From Lysobacter firmicutimachus (GTDB lineage Bacteria > Pseudomonadota > Gammaproteobacteria > Xanthomonadales > Xanthomonadaceae): a stretch of DNA of 64,000 nt. Within the stretch, counting starts at the first letter, position 1. The number at the start of each line of letters is the position of its first letter. Location: contig NZ_JBANDL010000002.1 in the NCBI RefSeq assembly GCF_037027445.1, forward strand, positions 3,038,001-3,102,000, written 5' to 3'. The notes beneath the pieces were generated by a model. That model ran no database searches, had not been told where the DNA came from, and was given only the letters and a program-made list of their open reading frames with translations. A program made the translations under genes and the position numbers. This document shows, in pieces, positions 35,609-44,698 of the stretch.

Positions 35609-37918
35609 TCAAGCCAGCCGGTCGGCCGCGGCGACGATGTCCTCGTCGCCCGGGATCACCAGGAAGGCCGCGCCCGCCAGCGGCGTGTAAGTGTCGACGC
35701 CGACCACGCGCTGCATCGGCACGCCGCCCAGGCCGGCCTCGGCCAGCGCGGTGATCACGCCCTCGCCGACCCCGGCGCTGCGCCGGCCTTCGTCGACCAC
35801 GACGATGCGCTTGGCGCCACGCGCCTGTTCGGCGATGTAGGCGTCGTTGAGCGGCACCAGCCAGCGCAGGTCGACGACCTTGGCCTTCCAGCCGTATTTC
35901 TTCTCGATCTCGCGCACCGCGCGCAGGCTCATCGGCACCCCGTTGCCGTAGCTGAAGACCACCAGGTCTTCGCCTTCGCCGTAGGTCCGGCCTTCGCCCA
36001 GCGGCATGGCCTGGTCCGGCGCCGGGTACGAAGTCAGCCATTGGCCGTCGCCGGCCTCGTACAGGTCCTTGGTCATGTACAGCGCGATCGGCTCCAGGAA
36101 CACCGCCACCCGGCCGTCGACCTTGGCCAGCGCGGTCAGGGTGCGCAGCATGGTCGCCGCGTCGTCGCCGCGCGAGGGGCAGCCGACCACCAGGCCGGGA
36201 ATGTCGCGCAGCGCGGCGATCGAGTTGTCGTTGTGGAAGTGGCCGCCGAAACCGCGCTGATAGCCCAGGCCGGCGATCCGCACCACCATCGGGTTACGGT
36301 ACTGGTTGTTGCTGAAGAACTGCAGCGAAGCCGCTTCGCCGCGGATCTGGTCGCAGGCGTTGTGGAAATACGCCAGGTACTGGATTTCCGGGATCGGCAG
36401 CAGGCCGACGTTGGCGAAGCCCTGGGCCATGCCCAGGATCATGGTCTCGTCGAGCAGGGTGTTGAACACCCGGCGCGGGCCGAACGCCTTCTGCAGGCCC
36501 TTGGTGACGGTGTAGACGCCGCCCTTCTGCGCCACGTCCTCGCCGAACAGCAGGGTTTCGGGGTACTTGGCGAACAAGTCGTGCAGGGCGTTGTTGATCT
36601 GGATCGCCAGATGGCGCGGCGCCTGCGCCTCCGGCAACTTGGCTTCGCCGCCGAACACCTCCAGCCGGCGCTGCGCGTAGTCGGCGCGCGCGGCTTCCGC
36701 AGCGACCGCCTCGGGCGAATACGGCGCCAGCGGCGCGATCACGTCGTCGAGCCTGTCCAGCTTGGGCCGACGGTCGGCCTCTTCGGCTGCGGCGAAGCAC
36801 TTGGCGCGGATGGCTTCGTACAGCCCGAGCACCTCGTCCCTGGACATCAGCCCGGACTCCAGCGCGATCGCCGCCGAGCGCAGCAGCGGATCGCTGGACT
36901 CGACCGCGCACAGCTCTTCCACCGAACGCCACTCGATCTCAAAGTCGGTGCCGGCGTGGCCCATGATCCGGGTCGTGCGCAGGTGCAGGAAGGTCGGCCG
37001 GCGGGTGCGGCGGCAATGCTCGACCGCGCGCTGCACGTCGCCGTAGCCGCTCGCCAGGTCCAGACCGTCGGCGGCGAAGTAGTCCAGGCCGTCCATGGTG
37101 CGGAAACGGTTGCCGATCCAGCCGCCCGGGGTCTTGACCGAGATGCCGATGCCGTTGTCCTCGCACACGAACAGCACCGGCGCCGGCAGCTTCTGGTAGG
37201 CGGTCCAGGCCGCGGCGTTGAACGCGGTCTGGGCGGTGGCGTGGTTGGCCGAGGCGTCGCCGAAGGAACAGATCGCGATGCTGTCGTCGGGAATCGGCAG
37301 CGCCTGGCCGAGCCGGCGCGCGGTTTCGATCGCCACCGCCGTGCCCAGCGCCTTGGGCAGGTGCGAGGCGATGGTCGAAGTCTGCGGCAGCACCCACAAC
37401 GGCTTGCTGCCCCAGACCTTGTGCCGGCCGCCGGAAGCCGGGTCGTCCTTGCTGGCGGCGAACGACAGCGCCGAATCCATCACCGGGTCCATGCCCGGCA
37501 ACTTGCGGAAGCGTTCGGCCATGAAGCCGCCGCTGCGGTAGTGCAGGAACGCCGGATCGGTATGGCGGGTCAGTCGCGCCACCATCGCATTGCCTTCGTG
37601 GCCGCTGGAGCCGATGGTGTAGAAGACTTTGTTCTGCACCCGCAGCACCCGCGCCATCAGGTCCAGATGACGGCTGATCAGCTGCGACTCGAACAACTCG
37701 CGGAAACCGCGCGCGTCCAGCGCACTGCCGTCGAGGACGGCCTCATCGGCGGCCGGGCGCGCATCGGCGCGGCCGTTCCAGCCGCGCACGAACTCGACGA
37801 AGTTCACGTCGCAGATTTCGGCCCGGTTGAGGCCTTTCATGCGCGCCGGGATCGGGCTCGGCACCGGGTTGAAGTTCGGCACGCCCTGGAAGATCGGAGA
37901 CTGCGGTTGCGCTGACAT
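35609..37918 (-). CDS. Fused alpha/beta thiamine-diphosphate dehydrogenase E1 (2-oxoisovalerate-type)
   Basis: This 769-residue protein joins an E1-alpha half (~residues 1-400) and an E1-beta half (~430-769) in one chain. The alpha half has the ThDP motif as GDASANHATAQTAFN and the E1-alpha SRGHEGN-like segment SSGHEGNAMVA. The beta half has LLFGEDVAQKGGVYTVTKGLQKAFG and the C-terminal transketolase fold ending in VIPGDEDIVAAADRL. Such enzymes decarboxylate branched-chain 2-oxo acids and feed an E2 lipoyl protein, but no E2 or E3 gene is here. The ATG at 37918 (MSAQPQSPIFQG) was chosen; the long open frame upstream is a shadow of the GST gene. Confidence 0.9.
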   Translation of the reverse strand: MSAQPQSPIFQGVPNFNPVPSPIPARMKGLNRAEICDVNFVEFVRGWNGRADARPAADEAVLDGSALDARGFRELFESQLISRHLDLMARVLRVQNKVFYTIGSSGHEGNAMVARLTRHTDPAFLHYRSGGFMAERFRKLPGMDPVMDSALSFAASKDDPASGGRHKVWGSKPLWVLPQTSTIASHLPKALGTAVAIETARRLGQALPIPDDSIAICSFGDASANHATAQTAFNAAAWTAYQKLPAPVLFVCEDNGIGISVKTPGGWIGNRFRTMDGLDYFAADGLDLASGYGDVQRAVEHCRRTRRPTFLHLRTTRIMGHAGTDFEIEWRSVEELCAVESSDPLLRSAAIALESGLMSRDEVLGLYEAIRAKCFAAAEEADRRPKLDRLDDVIAPLAPYSPEAVAAEAARADYAQRRLEVFGGEAKLPEAQAPRHLAIQINNALHDLFAKYPETLLFGEDVAQKGGVYTVTKGLQKAFGPRRVFNTLLDETMILGMAQGFANVGLLPIPEIQYLAYFHNACDQIRGEAASLQFFSNNQYRNPMVVRIAGLGYQRGFGGHFHNDNSIAALRDIPGLVVGCPSRGDDAATMLRTLTALAKVDGRVAVFLEPIALYMTKDLYEAGDGQWLTSYPAPDQAMPLGEGRTYGEGEDLVVFSYGNGVPMSLRAVREIEKKYGWKAKVVDLRWLVPLNDAYIAEQARGAKRIVVVDEGRRSAGVGEGVITALAEAGLGGVPMQRVVGVDTYTPLAGAAFLVIPGDEDIVAAADRLA

Positions 37919-37980
37919 CGGAAACTCCGCCGCCCGCACGCGGGCCGGCTCAACAGTGAGGAATTGGGGAAAACCAGGAC

Positions 37981-38622
37981 TCAGGCCGTTTGCGCGATCC
38001 GTTGCGCGGCCTGCGCGTCCGGCTCGGGCAGCGCGACGAAGCGTTCGGTCGCGCGCACCCGTGCCAGCCAGGCGCGCAGCGCCGGATAGGCCTGCAGGTC
38101 GATGCCACCGTGACCGGCGACATCGGTGTAGGCGAACAGGGCGATGTCGGCGATGCCGTAGTCGTCGCCGCTGAACCAATCGTGCGTCCGCAGGTGCTGC
38201 TCCATCACCGCCAGGGCGCGATGGCCGCGTTCGCGCAGCGCCGGCAGTTCGGCCCGGCGCGGCGAATCCAGCGGCGTCCAGCCGGCGATGAAGCGCGCCA
38301 CCGCGACATAGGGTTCGTGGCTGTACTGCTCGAAATTCATCCAGCTCAGGGCCTGCGCGCGCTGCCAGCGGTCGGCGGGCAGGAAACGGCTGCCCTCGGC
38401 CAGGTAGTACAGGATCGCGTTCGACTCGCTGAGCGTGCGCCCGTCGTCGAGTTCGATCACCGGCACCTTGCCGTTGGGATTGAGGGCGAGGAACTGCGGC
38501 GTGCGGGTCTGGCCCTGGCTGCTGTCGACCTCGACCCAGCGATAGGGCTCGCCGAGCTGCTCCAGCAACAGCCGCAGCTTGTGGCAATTGCCCGACGGCG
38601 AAAAACCGTGGACGGTGATCAT
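37981..38622 (-). CDS. Glutathione S-transferase family protein
   Basis: This is a 213-residue cytoplasmic GST. The thioredoxin-like N-terminal domain has the catalytic-site region FSPSGNCHKLRLLLEQL and the glutathione-binding GKVPVIELDDGRTLSESNAILYYLA; the all-helical C-terminal domain has the capping motif GIADIALFAYTDVA. Bases 37919-37980 separate it from the E1 gene downstream, and its ATG overlaps the acetyltransferase stop by 4 bp. The substrate is unknown. Confidence 0.93.
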   Translation of the reverse strand: MITVHGFSPSGNCHKLRLLLEQLGEPYRWVEVDSSQGQTRTPQFLALNPNGKVPVIELDDGRTLSESNAILYYLAEGSRFLPADRWQRAQALSWMNFEQYSHEPYVAVARFIAGWTPLDSPRRAELPALRERGHRALAVMEQHLRTHDWFSGDDYGIADIALFAYTDVAGHGGIDLQAYPALRAWLARVRATERFVALPEPDAQAAQRIAQTA

Positions 38623-39176
38623 GCCGAAGCCCCGTTGCGGCGCGCGCGCCACTCTTCTCGGGTCTGGCCCCAGACTTCGACTTCTTTTTCGTGGAACGGC
38701 TCGGGCAGCCGATCCTGGCGCAGATAGCGCGAACCGAGCTTGCGCGCCACGCCCTTGGACGGCGCGTTGTCGGCGTCGATGGTGTGGATCACCTCGCTCC
38801 AGCCCAGGTGGTCGAAGGCCCAGTCGATGGTCGCCGCGGCGCCTTCGCTGGCGTAGCCCTTGCCGCCTGCGCTTTCGACGATGCCCCAACCCACTTCGGT
38901 GCCCGGCCAACCTTCCGGCTGCCACGGGCCGAGCCGGCCGACCCAGCGCCCGGAGGATTTTTCGTAAACTGAGAAGAAACCGTAGCCCAGCGCGGCCCAG
39001 GAACCGATCACCGACATCAGCCCGCGCCAGGCCGTCGGCCGCGGCTGCGGCCCGCCGATGTAGCGCAGGTAGTCGCCGGCGTCCATGAAGCCGGCCCAGG
39101 CGTCGAAATCGTCCAGGCGCGGCGGGCGCAGGATCAGCCGCGGCGTTTCCAGTTCGATGTCGGGAATCGTCATCAC
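38619..39176 (-). CDS. GNAT family N-acetyltransferase (RimJ/RimL-like)
   Basis: This is a 185-residue acetyl-CoA-dependent transferase. The opening LETPRLILRPPRLDDFDAWA is typical of the RimJ/RimL branch, which acetylates protein or small-molecule amines. The acetyl-CoA loop region is around VESAGGKGYASEGAAATIDWAF, with the last strand near VIHTIDADNAPSKGVARKLG. It is translationally coupled to the GST gene. The target is unknown. Confidence 0.9.
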   Translation of the reverse strand: MMTIPDIELETPRLILRPPRLDDFDAWAGFMDAGDYLRYIGGPQPRPTAWRGLMSVIGSWAALGYGFFSVYEKSSGRWVGRLGPWQPEGWPGTEVGWGIVESAGGKGYASEGAAATIDWAFDHLGWSEVIHTIDADNAPSKGVARKLGSRYLRQDRLPEPFHEKEVEVWGQTREEWRARRNGASA

Positions 39177-39289
39177 AGGCGCCTTCTCCTACGCATCGAT
39201 AATCCCCTCGTCTCCGGCGAAAGCCCCTCCCGCGTGTGGGAGCAGGCCTGGGGTGAAGGCCGGCGAGGCGACGCAAGCGACGTACTGCT

Positions 39290-39378
39290 CCCGCGCGCCC
39301 TCATCCGGCCCTTCGGGCCCTCTTCTCCCGCGAGCGGGAGAAGGAATCAGCGGCTCCCGCACGCGCGGGAGCGAAGCT
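39290..39378. repeat. Palindromic intergenic repeat (CTCCCGCG...CGCGGGAG type)
   Basis: Several hairpin-forming pieces lie between gcdH and the acetyltransferase gene: CCGGCCCTTCGGGCC, TTCTCCCGCGAGCGGGAGAA and GCTCCCGCACGCGCGGGAGC. A related element, in the other orientation, occurs at 56366-56412 (CCCTCTCGCGCTTGCGGGAG...GATGAGGGCC). They may act as terminators for the genes around them. Confidence 0.65.
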
Positions 39379-40542
39379 TCAGAACGCGTTGATGCCGGTC
39401 AGTTCGCGGCCGACCACCAGCTGATGCACGGTCTCGGTGCCTTCGTACGTGATCACCGACTCCAGGTTCAGCGCATGACGGATCGCGGCGTGCTCGGTGG
39501 TGATGCCGGCGCCGCCGAGCAGATCGCGGCATTCGCGCGCGATGTCGATCGCCATGCGGCAGTTGTTCCACTTCGCCAGGCTCACCTGGGTCGGCTGCAT
39601 GCTGCCGGCGTCCTTGAGCCGGCCGAGCTGCACCACCAGCAGCTGCGCCAGGGTGATGCGGCGCGCCATCTCGGCCATCTTGATCTGCGCCGACTGGGTC
39701 GCCGCGACCGGACGGTCGAACAGGATGCGCTCCTTGGAATAGTTCAGCGCCTCGTCCAGGCAGGCGATGGCGGCGCCGATCGGGCCCCAGGTGATGCCGT
39801 AGCGAGCCTGGGTCAAGCAACCCAGCGGGCCCTTGAGGCCCTTCACGTTGGGCAGGCGGTTGGCCTCCGGCACGCGCACGTTGTCGAAGAACAGCGACGA
39901 GGTCACCGACGCGCGCAGGCTCATCTTGTGCTTGATTTCCTGCGCGGCGAAACCGGGCATGCCCTTCTCGACCACGAAGCCCTGGATGCCGTCCTCGGTC
40001 TGCGCCCAGACGATGGCGATGTCGGCCAGGTTGCCGTTGGTGATCCACATCTTGGAGCCGTTGAGGATCCAGTCGCCGCCGTCGCGCTTGGCGTTGGTCT
40101 TCATGTTGGCCGGGTCGGAACCGCCGTGCGGCTCGGTCAGGCCGAAGCAGCCGATGATCTGGCCCTTGGCCATGCCCGGCAGCCAGCGCTGGCGCTGCTC
40201 TTCGGTGCCGTAGGCGTAGATCGGGTACATGCACAGCGAGGACTGCACGCTGACGAAGCTGCGGATGCCGCTGTCGCCGCGCTCCAGTTCCTGGCAGATC
40301 AGGCCGTAGCTGACCGCGTTGAGGCCGGCGCAGCCGTACTGTTCCGGCAGCGAGGAACCGAGCAGGCCGAGTTCGGCGATTTCCGGCACCAGTTCCTTCG
40401 GGAAGCGCCCCTGGTCGAAGGCATCGCCGATGATCGGAATCACGCGTTCGTCGGTGAAGCGGGCCACGGTGTCCTGTACGGCGCGCTCCTCTTCGCTGAG
40501 CAAGGAACGGACGTCGTAGAGATCGTAAGGATGCAGGGCCAT
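39379..40542 (-). CDS. gcdH: Glutaryl-CoA dehydrogenase
   Basis: This 387-residue FAD enzyme oxidises and decarboxylates glutaryl-CoA to crotonyl-CoA in lysine, hydroxylysine and tryptophan breakdown. The acyl-CoA dehydrogenase signatures are visible: CFGLTEPHGGSDPANMKT, WITNGNLADIAIVWA, and the C-terminal YEGTETVHQLVVGRELTGINAF with the catalytic Glu in YEGT, which is the GCDH-type ending. It stands alone. Upstream on the minus strand, TACAAT at 40581-40586 is a possible -10 element. Confidence 0.93.
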   Translation of the reverse strand: MALHPYDLYDVRSLLSEEERAVQDTVARFTDERVIPIIGDAFDQGRFPKELVPEIAELGLLGSSLPEQYGCAGLNAVSYGLICQELERGDSGIRSFVSVQSSLCMYPIYAYGTEEQRQRWLPGMAKGQIIGCFGLTEPHGGSDPANMKTNAKRDGGDWILNGSKMWITNGNLADIAIVWAQTEDGIQGFVVEKGMPGFAAQEIKHKMSLRASVTSSLFFDNVRVPEANRLPNVKGLKGPLGCLTQARYGITWGPIGAAIACLDEALNYSKERILFDRPVAATQSAQIKMAEMARRITLAQLLVVQLGRLKDAGSMQPTQVSLAKWNNCRMAIDIARECRDLLGGAGITTEHAAIRHALNLESVITYEGTETVHQLVVGRELTGINAF

Positions 40543-40841
40543 GGCGCGCTCAGGAGACCTGTATGGACAGAAAGACGGCCATTGTAATGGCCCCTCGCAG
40601 CGCGGGTAAGGTCAAAAACCCCCTGAAGAACCCGCACTGCGCGGTATGCGGGGAATTCTTGCGCGGGGCCCGGGGATAACGGGCGGGTTTATCGCGGCTC
40701 GCCCGCCGAGCCCCGTTTCGAACCGCCCGGATGCGATCGCCGGTCAGGCTTGCGTGCGTGTCCCTCCTGCCGCGCGCCGGCGCATCCGGCCCGCGCGATC
40801 GCATCCGCGCGAAGCGCGCAGCGGGCGGGCGACGCCGGGGC

Positions 40842-40875
40842 AAAAAAAAACGGGGCCGGACTGGCCGGCCCCGTT
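40842..40875 (-). terminator. Rho-independent terminator
   Basis: Perfect 10-bp arms ACGGGGCCGG / CCGGCCCCGT with a 5-base loop are followed on the minus strand by nine T residues. It lies 22 bp beyond the stop of the glycine-zipper gene and ends that transcript. Confidence 0.88.
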
Positions 40876-40897
40876 GCGGGTATCGCGCTGGCGCGGA

Positions 40898-41719
40898 TCA
40901 GCCGCGGTTGGTCGTCGACGCCGAAGCGGTCTGGGTCACGACCTCGCCGTTGATGACCGGCAGACGCTGGGTCGGGCGCTCGTCCATGCGGATGGTCTGC
41001 TCCTGCCCCTGATAGCGGTAGGTCACGTTGTAGCCGACCACCTTGTCTTCGCTGCCCAGGGCGATGCGGCTGCCCGGCTTGCTCTCGGTGCGCATGGTGC
41101 CGGTGGTGCCGTCCGGGTTGCGGAAGGTCACGTTGTAAGCCACCACGCGCGAGGACTGCGAGGTATCGGACACGGTATGGCACTGGCGCTCGGTGCGGTT
41201 CACCACGCGGCCGCCGACATGGTTGCGGTCGACGCGGTTGCCGATGAAGCCGCCGGCCACCGCGCCGGCCGCGGTCGCGGCCTTCTTGCCGTTGCCGCCG
41301 CCGACCTGGTTGCCGAGCAGGCCGCCGATGACGGCGCCGGCCACCGTGCCGCCGACGTTGCCGTCGCGCTCGGGCAGGCGCTCCTGCACGACCACGTCCT
41401 CGCAGACTTCGCGCGGGGTCGAGACGGTGTTGGTCTCGCGCACCGGATCGGTGCCGATCACGGTCGCGTACAGCTTTTCCTTCTGGTTGATCGGGTCGAC
41501 CTTGACCACGTCGGCGTATTCGACCTGTGGCGTGGCGTCGATCGCGCCGCTGGCGGCGATGTCGCCGCCGGCGCCGTTGCCCGGCTGCAACTGGCCGGCC
41601 GGAGCCGGAGTCAGCGCGGCGTCGGCGACGGCCGGGCCGCGGAAGCTCTGGAAGGCTGCGACGGCGACGCCGCCGACCAGCAGCGACGCGATCGCGACAG
41701 CAATCATGTTCTTGTTCAT
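40898..41719 (-). CDS. Glycine-zipper 2TM domain envelope protein (273 aa)
   Basis: This is an envelope protein with an N-terminal hydrophobic segment (MIAVAIASLLVGGVAVAAF) that may be a signal anchor. A glycine-zipper 2TM (SlyB/Rickettsia 17-kDa-like) domain covers about residues 120-165 (GTVAGAVIGGLLGNQVGGGNG then AATAAGAVAGGFIGNRV). A beta-rich C-terminal part carries an internal duplication (VVAYNVTFRNPDG and VVGYNVTYRYQG). The ATG at 41719 has GGAGG upstream. It is a single-gene unit closed by a strong terminator. Its function is unknown; related proteins affect outer-membrane integrity. Confidence 0.85.
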   Translation of the reverse strand: MNKNMIAVAIASLLVGGVAVAAFQSFRGPAVADAALTPAPAGQLQPGNGAGGDIAASGAIDATPQVEYADVVKVDPINQKEKLYATVIGTDPVRETNTVSTPREVCEDVVVQERLPERDGNVGGTVAGAVIGGLLGNQVGGGNGKKAATAAGAVAGGFIGNRVDRNHVGGRVVNRTERQCHTVSDTSQSSRVVAYNVTFRNPDGTTGTMRTESKPGSRIALGSEDKVVGYNVTYRYQGQEQTIRMDERPTQRLPVINGEVVTQTASASTTNRG

Positions 41720-41942
41720 TTGGAGCCTCCAGCGGGGGACCTGAGGTACAGCGTGGGTGGGTGCGGACCGCCGGGGCATGGCGGGCCGCGCGTTATGTGT
41801 GTGCTAATTCCACCACCGGAAAGCTGAACCGGTGCCTATTGATTTTCGCCAGTCTGTCCCTGGCATGAACCCCGCTGCGCACGCGTGCTAGCGTGTTCGC
41901 GAACCCCGTCACACCCTATCGACGCCCTATCCGACCGCCGCC

Positions 41943-42170
41943 ATGACCAATCCGCTGCTCGCTCCCCTGATGGGCTTCCTCGGCCGCCTGAGTTATCCGC
42001 GGCTGTTCATGGTCACCGCCGCGCTGTTCGCGCTGGACGTGGTAGTCCCGGACTTCGTGCCCTTCGCCGACGAACTGCTGCTCGGCCTGGGCACCTTGCT
42101 GCTGGCCAACTGGAAGAACCGCAAGAGCCCGCAGCCGCCGCTGGAGCCGCCGGCGCCCGGCACGCGCTGA
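41943..42170 (+). CDS. DUF6116 family small membrane protein (75 aa)
   Basis: This is a small inner-membrane protein with a hydrophobic middle (YPRLFMVTAALFALDVVVPDFVPFADELLLGLGTLLLANW) that suggests two helices, and a basic/Pro-rich tail. The VPDFVPFADELLLGLGTLLLA block matches what I recall of DUF6116 from Xanthomonadaceae. It is followed after 2 bp by the GTG start of tatD and is surely co-transcribed with it. The function is unknown. Confidence 0.75.
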   Translation: MTNPLLAPLMGFLGRLSYPRLFMVTAALFALDVVVPDFVPFADELLLGLGTLLLANWKNRKSPQPPLEPPAPGTR

Positions 42171-42172
42171 AC

Positions 42173-42937
42173 GTGAGCCTGACCGACAGCCACTGCCACC
42201 TCGACGCGGCCGAATTCGACCGCGACCGCGAGGCGGTGATCGCACGTGCCGCGGCCGCCGGAGTGACCCGCCAGGTGGTGCCCGCGGTCGACGCCGGCAG
42301 TTGGCCCAAGCTGCGCGATGTCTGCGCCGCCGCGCCCGGACTGCATCCGGCCTACGGCCTGCACCCGATGTACCTGGACGCGCACCGTCCCGAGCATTTG
42401 CGCGAACTGCGCGACTGGATCGAGCGCGAGCGCCCCTGTGCGGTCGGCGAATGCGGCCTGGATTTCTTCGTCGAAGGGCTGGACCGCGAGCGGCAGGCGT
42501 TTTACTTCGACGGCCAACTGGCCCTGGCGCGCGAATACGGCCTGCCGGTGATCGTGCATGCGCGGCATTCGGTCGACGCGACGATCGCCGCGATCCGCCG
42601 CGTCGGCGGCCTGCGCGGCGTGGTCCACAGCTATTCCGGCAGCGAAGAACAAGCCGCGCAGTTGTGGAAACTCGGTTTCCTGCTCGGCCTGGGCGGGCCG
42701 TTGACCTACGATCGCGCCAAGCGCCTGCGCCGGATCGTCGCCGGCATGCCGCTGGCGCAATTGCTGTTGGAAACCGACGCCCCGGACCAACCCGACTCCG
42801 GGATCCGCGGTCAGCGCAACGAGCCGGCGCGGCTGGCGACGATCTGCGCGACCGTGGCCGAACTGCGCGGCGAGACCCCGGAACGCATCGCCGAGGCGAC
42901 CAGTGCCAACGCGGCGCGGCTGTTCGGCTTGAGCTAG
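42173..42937 (+). CDS. tatD: TatD family metal-dependent hydrolase / DNase
   Basis: This is a 254-residue TIM-barrel amidohydrolase. Metal ligands are visible in DSHCHLD near the start, in GECGLDFF, in VIVHARHS and in LETDAPD. Known members have 3'-5' exonuclease or deoxyribonuclease activity. The start is a GTG at 42173 (reading MSLTDSHCHLD), 2 bp after the DUF6116 stop; no ATG fits. It is more similar in length to YcfH/TatD-like proteins than to longer variants, so the exact paralogue is uncertain. Confidence 0.9.
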   Translation: MSLTDSHCHLDAAEFDRDREAVIARAAAAGVTRQVVPAVDAGSWPKLRDVCAAAPGLHPAYGLHPMYLDAHRPEHLRELRDWIERERPCAVGECGLDFFVEGLDRERQAFYFDGQLALAREYGLPVIVHARHSVDATIAAIRRVGGLRGVVHSYSGSEEQAAQLWKLGFLLGLGGPLTYDRAKRLRRIVAGMPLAQLLLETDAPDQPDSGIRGQRNEPARLATICATVAELRGETPERIAEATSANAARLFGLS

Positions 42938-43016
42938 CCGCTTAGGAGGCGGGGTCGAGCGTGGGGCGTAAGGAGCGAGCGGAACACATCGCCCTGCCCG
43001 CTCAACGCCTCTTCGC

Positions 43017-43835
43017 TCACGCCTGCTTCTTCAGCAGCAACTCCAGCGCCCGCCCCACCGCCGCGAACGCGAACACCCCGGTGATGTGCGTGGCCGCGCC
43101 GAGGCCGGCGCCGCAATCGAGCTTGAGCGCGGCATCGCCGTCGAGCTTGGGCCGCAGGCCGCAGACCGTGCCGTCGGGCTGCGGGTACTTCACGTTCTCC
43201 AGCGAATAGATCGCCGATACGCCGAAGTAGCGGTCCGGGTTCTTGGGGAAATTGAATTCGCCGCGCAGCTTCTTGCGGATCAGCGCCAGCATCGCGTCGT
43301 GCTCGGTGCGCGAGAGGTCGCGCACCCGCACCAGGGTCGGGTCGGTGCGGCCGCCGGCCGAGCCGACCGCGATCACCGGCAGCTTGCGCCGCCGGCACCA
43401 GGCGATCAGCTCGACCTTGCTACGGAAGCTGTCGCAGGCGTCCAGCACCAGGTCGAAGCCGCGGTCGAGCAGTTCGTCGAGGTTGGCCGGTGTCAGGAAG
43501 CTCTGCACCGCCTCGACCTCCATCGCCGGGCTGATCGCGCGGCAGCGCTCGGCCATGGCCTCGACCTTGGCCCGGCCGTACTGGCCCTCCAGGGCCGGCA
43601 ACTGGCGGTTGGTGTTGGACACGCACAGGTCGTCGGCGTCGATCAGGGTCAGGTGGCCGACGCCGGTGCGCGCCAGCGCCTCCACCGCCCAGGACCCGAC
43701 CCCGCCCATGCCGACCACCGCAACCCGGCAGCGCCGCAGGCGCGCGACCGTGCCGCGGCCGTAGAGCCGGTCGACGCCGGCGAAGCGTTCCTGCCAGACG
43801 GCGTCGGCAGAGGGTTCGGAAATGGCTGCATTCAT
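43017..43835 (-). CDS. tcdA: tRNA threonylcarbamoyladenosine dehydratase
   Basis: This 272-residue E1-like ATPase (TcdA/CsdL/YgdL) uses ATP to cyclise t6A at position 37 of ANN-decoding tRNAs into ct6A. The nucleotide-binding motif VVGMGGVGSWAVEALARTGVG is at about residues 39-59, followed by DADDLCVSNTNRQLPA and VLDACDSFRSKVELIAWC. A C-terminal hydrophobic helix that is common in this family is reduced here. The ATG at 43835 was chosen because the upstream frame has no coding character. It is convergent with tatD. Confidence 0.93.
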   Translation of the reverse strand: MNAAISEPSADAVWQERFAGVDRLYGRGTVARLRRCRVAVVGMGGVGSWAVEALARTGVGHLTLIDADDLCVSNTNRQLPALEGQYGRAKVEAMAERCRAISPAMEVEAVQSFLTPANLDELLDRGFDLVLDACDSFRSKVELIAWCRRRKLPVIAVGSAGGRTDPTLVRVRDLSRTEHDAMLALIRKKLRGEFNFPKNPDRYFGVSAIYSLENVKYPQPDGTVCGLRPKLDGDAALKLDCGAGLGAATHITGVFAFAAVGRALELLLKKQA

Positions 43836-44043
43836 CCGCGCATTGTAGTTCGCCGGCGCCCTGCGATCGGCGCCGGCAGCGGAATGCTGCGGATGGCGCA
43901 TGACGGCGGGCGCAGCGTTGCCGGGGCCGTGGCACATACCGTCCGGCCGGCCGGATCGACCGGTCGCGGGCCCGTCCCCGCGCCGACCCCGGCCTCACAC
44001 GCCCCCATGCTATGTTCGCGGGCAATTGGACGGAGGCCAGGCA

Positions 44044-44496
44044 ATGAGCAATACCCAGCCCACAGATGCAGCACCCAAGCGCAAAGGCAATGGTTCGAAA
44101 TATCTGTTCTTGTTCCTGATCGGCCTGATCGGCGGCGTGGTCGCCACGGTCATGGCGGTGCGCGCGCTCGAACAGCGCAAGGATCATTTCCCCGACAGCG
44201 TCATGCACGTGCAGCAATGGCATCTGGGACAGCTCAAGAGCAAGGTCGAGCAGAACCGCTGCGCCGCCACCGACACCCTGCCGCACATGAAGGCCCTGCG
44301 GACCATGGCCGACGATCTCGAGCCGGCGTTCCCCGACCTCAAGGACGACCAACGCTTCGGCCAGCACGCCAGCAAGATGCGTGCGGCGCTCGACGGCGCG
44401 CTGGCCAGCCCGCCGCTCAACTGCGCCGGCGTCAGCGCCGTGTCGGAGCAGATCGGCGAAGCCTGCAAGGCCTGCCACCAGGATTTCCGCGGCTGA
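44044..44496 (+). CDS. Membrane-anchored cytochrome c'-like protein (150 aa)
   Basis: An N-terminal basic segment and one transmembrane helix (YLFLFLIGLIGGVVATVMAV) anchor the protein in the inner membrane with its C-terminal part in the periplasm. The C-terminal helix ends with a single haem-binding CxxCH (ACKACHQDF), preceded by helices with regularly spaced Cys and His. A CxxCH at the very C-terminus of a four-helix domain is the class II cytochrome c (c') pattern. The usual cleavable signal is replaced by an anchor. An ACGGAGG ribosome-binding site precedes the ATG. Confidence 0.75.
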   Translation: MSNTQPTDAAPKRKGNGSKYLFLFLIGLIGGVVATVMAVRALEQRKDHFPDSVMHVQQWHLGQLKSKVEQNRCAATDTLPHMKALRTMADDLEPAFPDLKDDQRFGQHASKMRAALDGALASPPLNCAGVSAVSEQIGEACKACHQDFRG

Positions 44497-44506
44497 GCCC
44501 GCGGCA

Positions 44507-44536
44507 CGGCGCCGGCGTCGCGCGACGCCGGCGCCG
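44507..44536 (+). terminator. 30-bp perfect palindrome after the cytochrome gene
   Basis: Fourteen-base GC arms (CGGCGCCGGCGTCG and its complement) separated by CG lie 10 bp after the stop. There is no T-tract, but the stem would be extremely stable. It may terminate or insulate transcription. Confidence 0.45.
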
Positions 44537-44698
44537 CGATCGCCCCACCGCATTCGTCGGCTTCCCCGCCGCGAGCTGAACGCAGCCGCGCGCGGTGCAC
44601 GAACGGGTGGCGAAATTGAACACGTGTTCACGCAGGGCTGGATAGCGTGGCAGGCGCGTGGCGATGCCCGCCACATGCCTCTAGCGCAGGAGCCTCGA

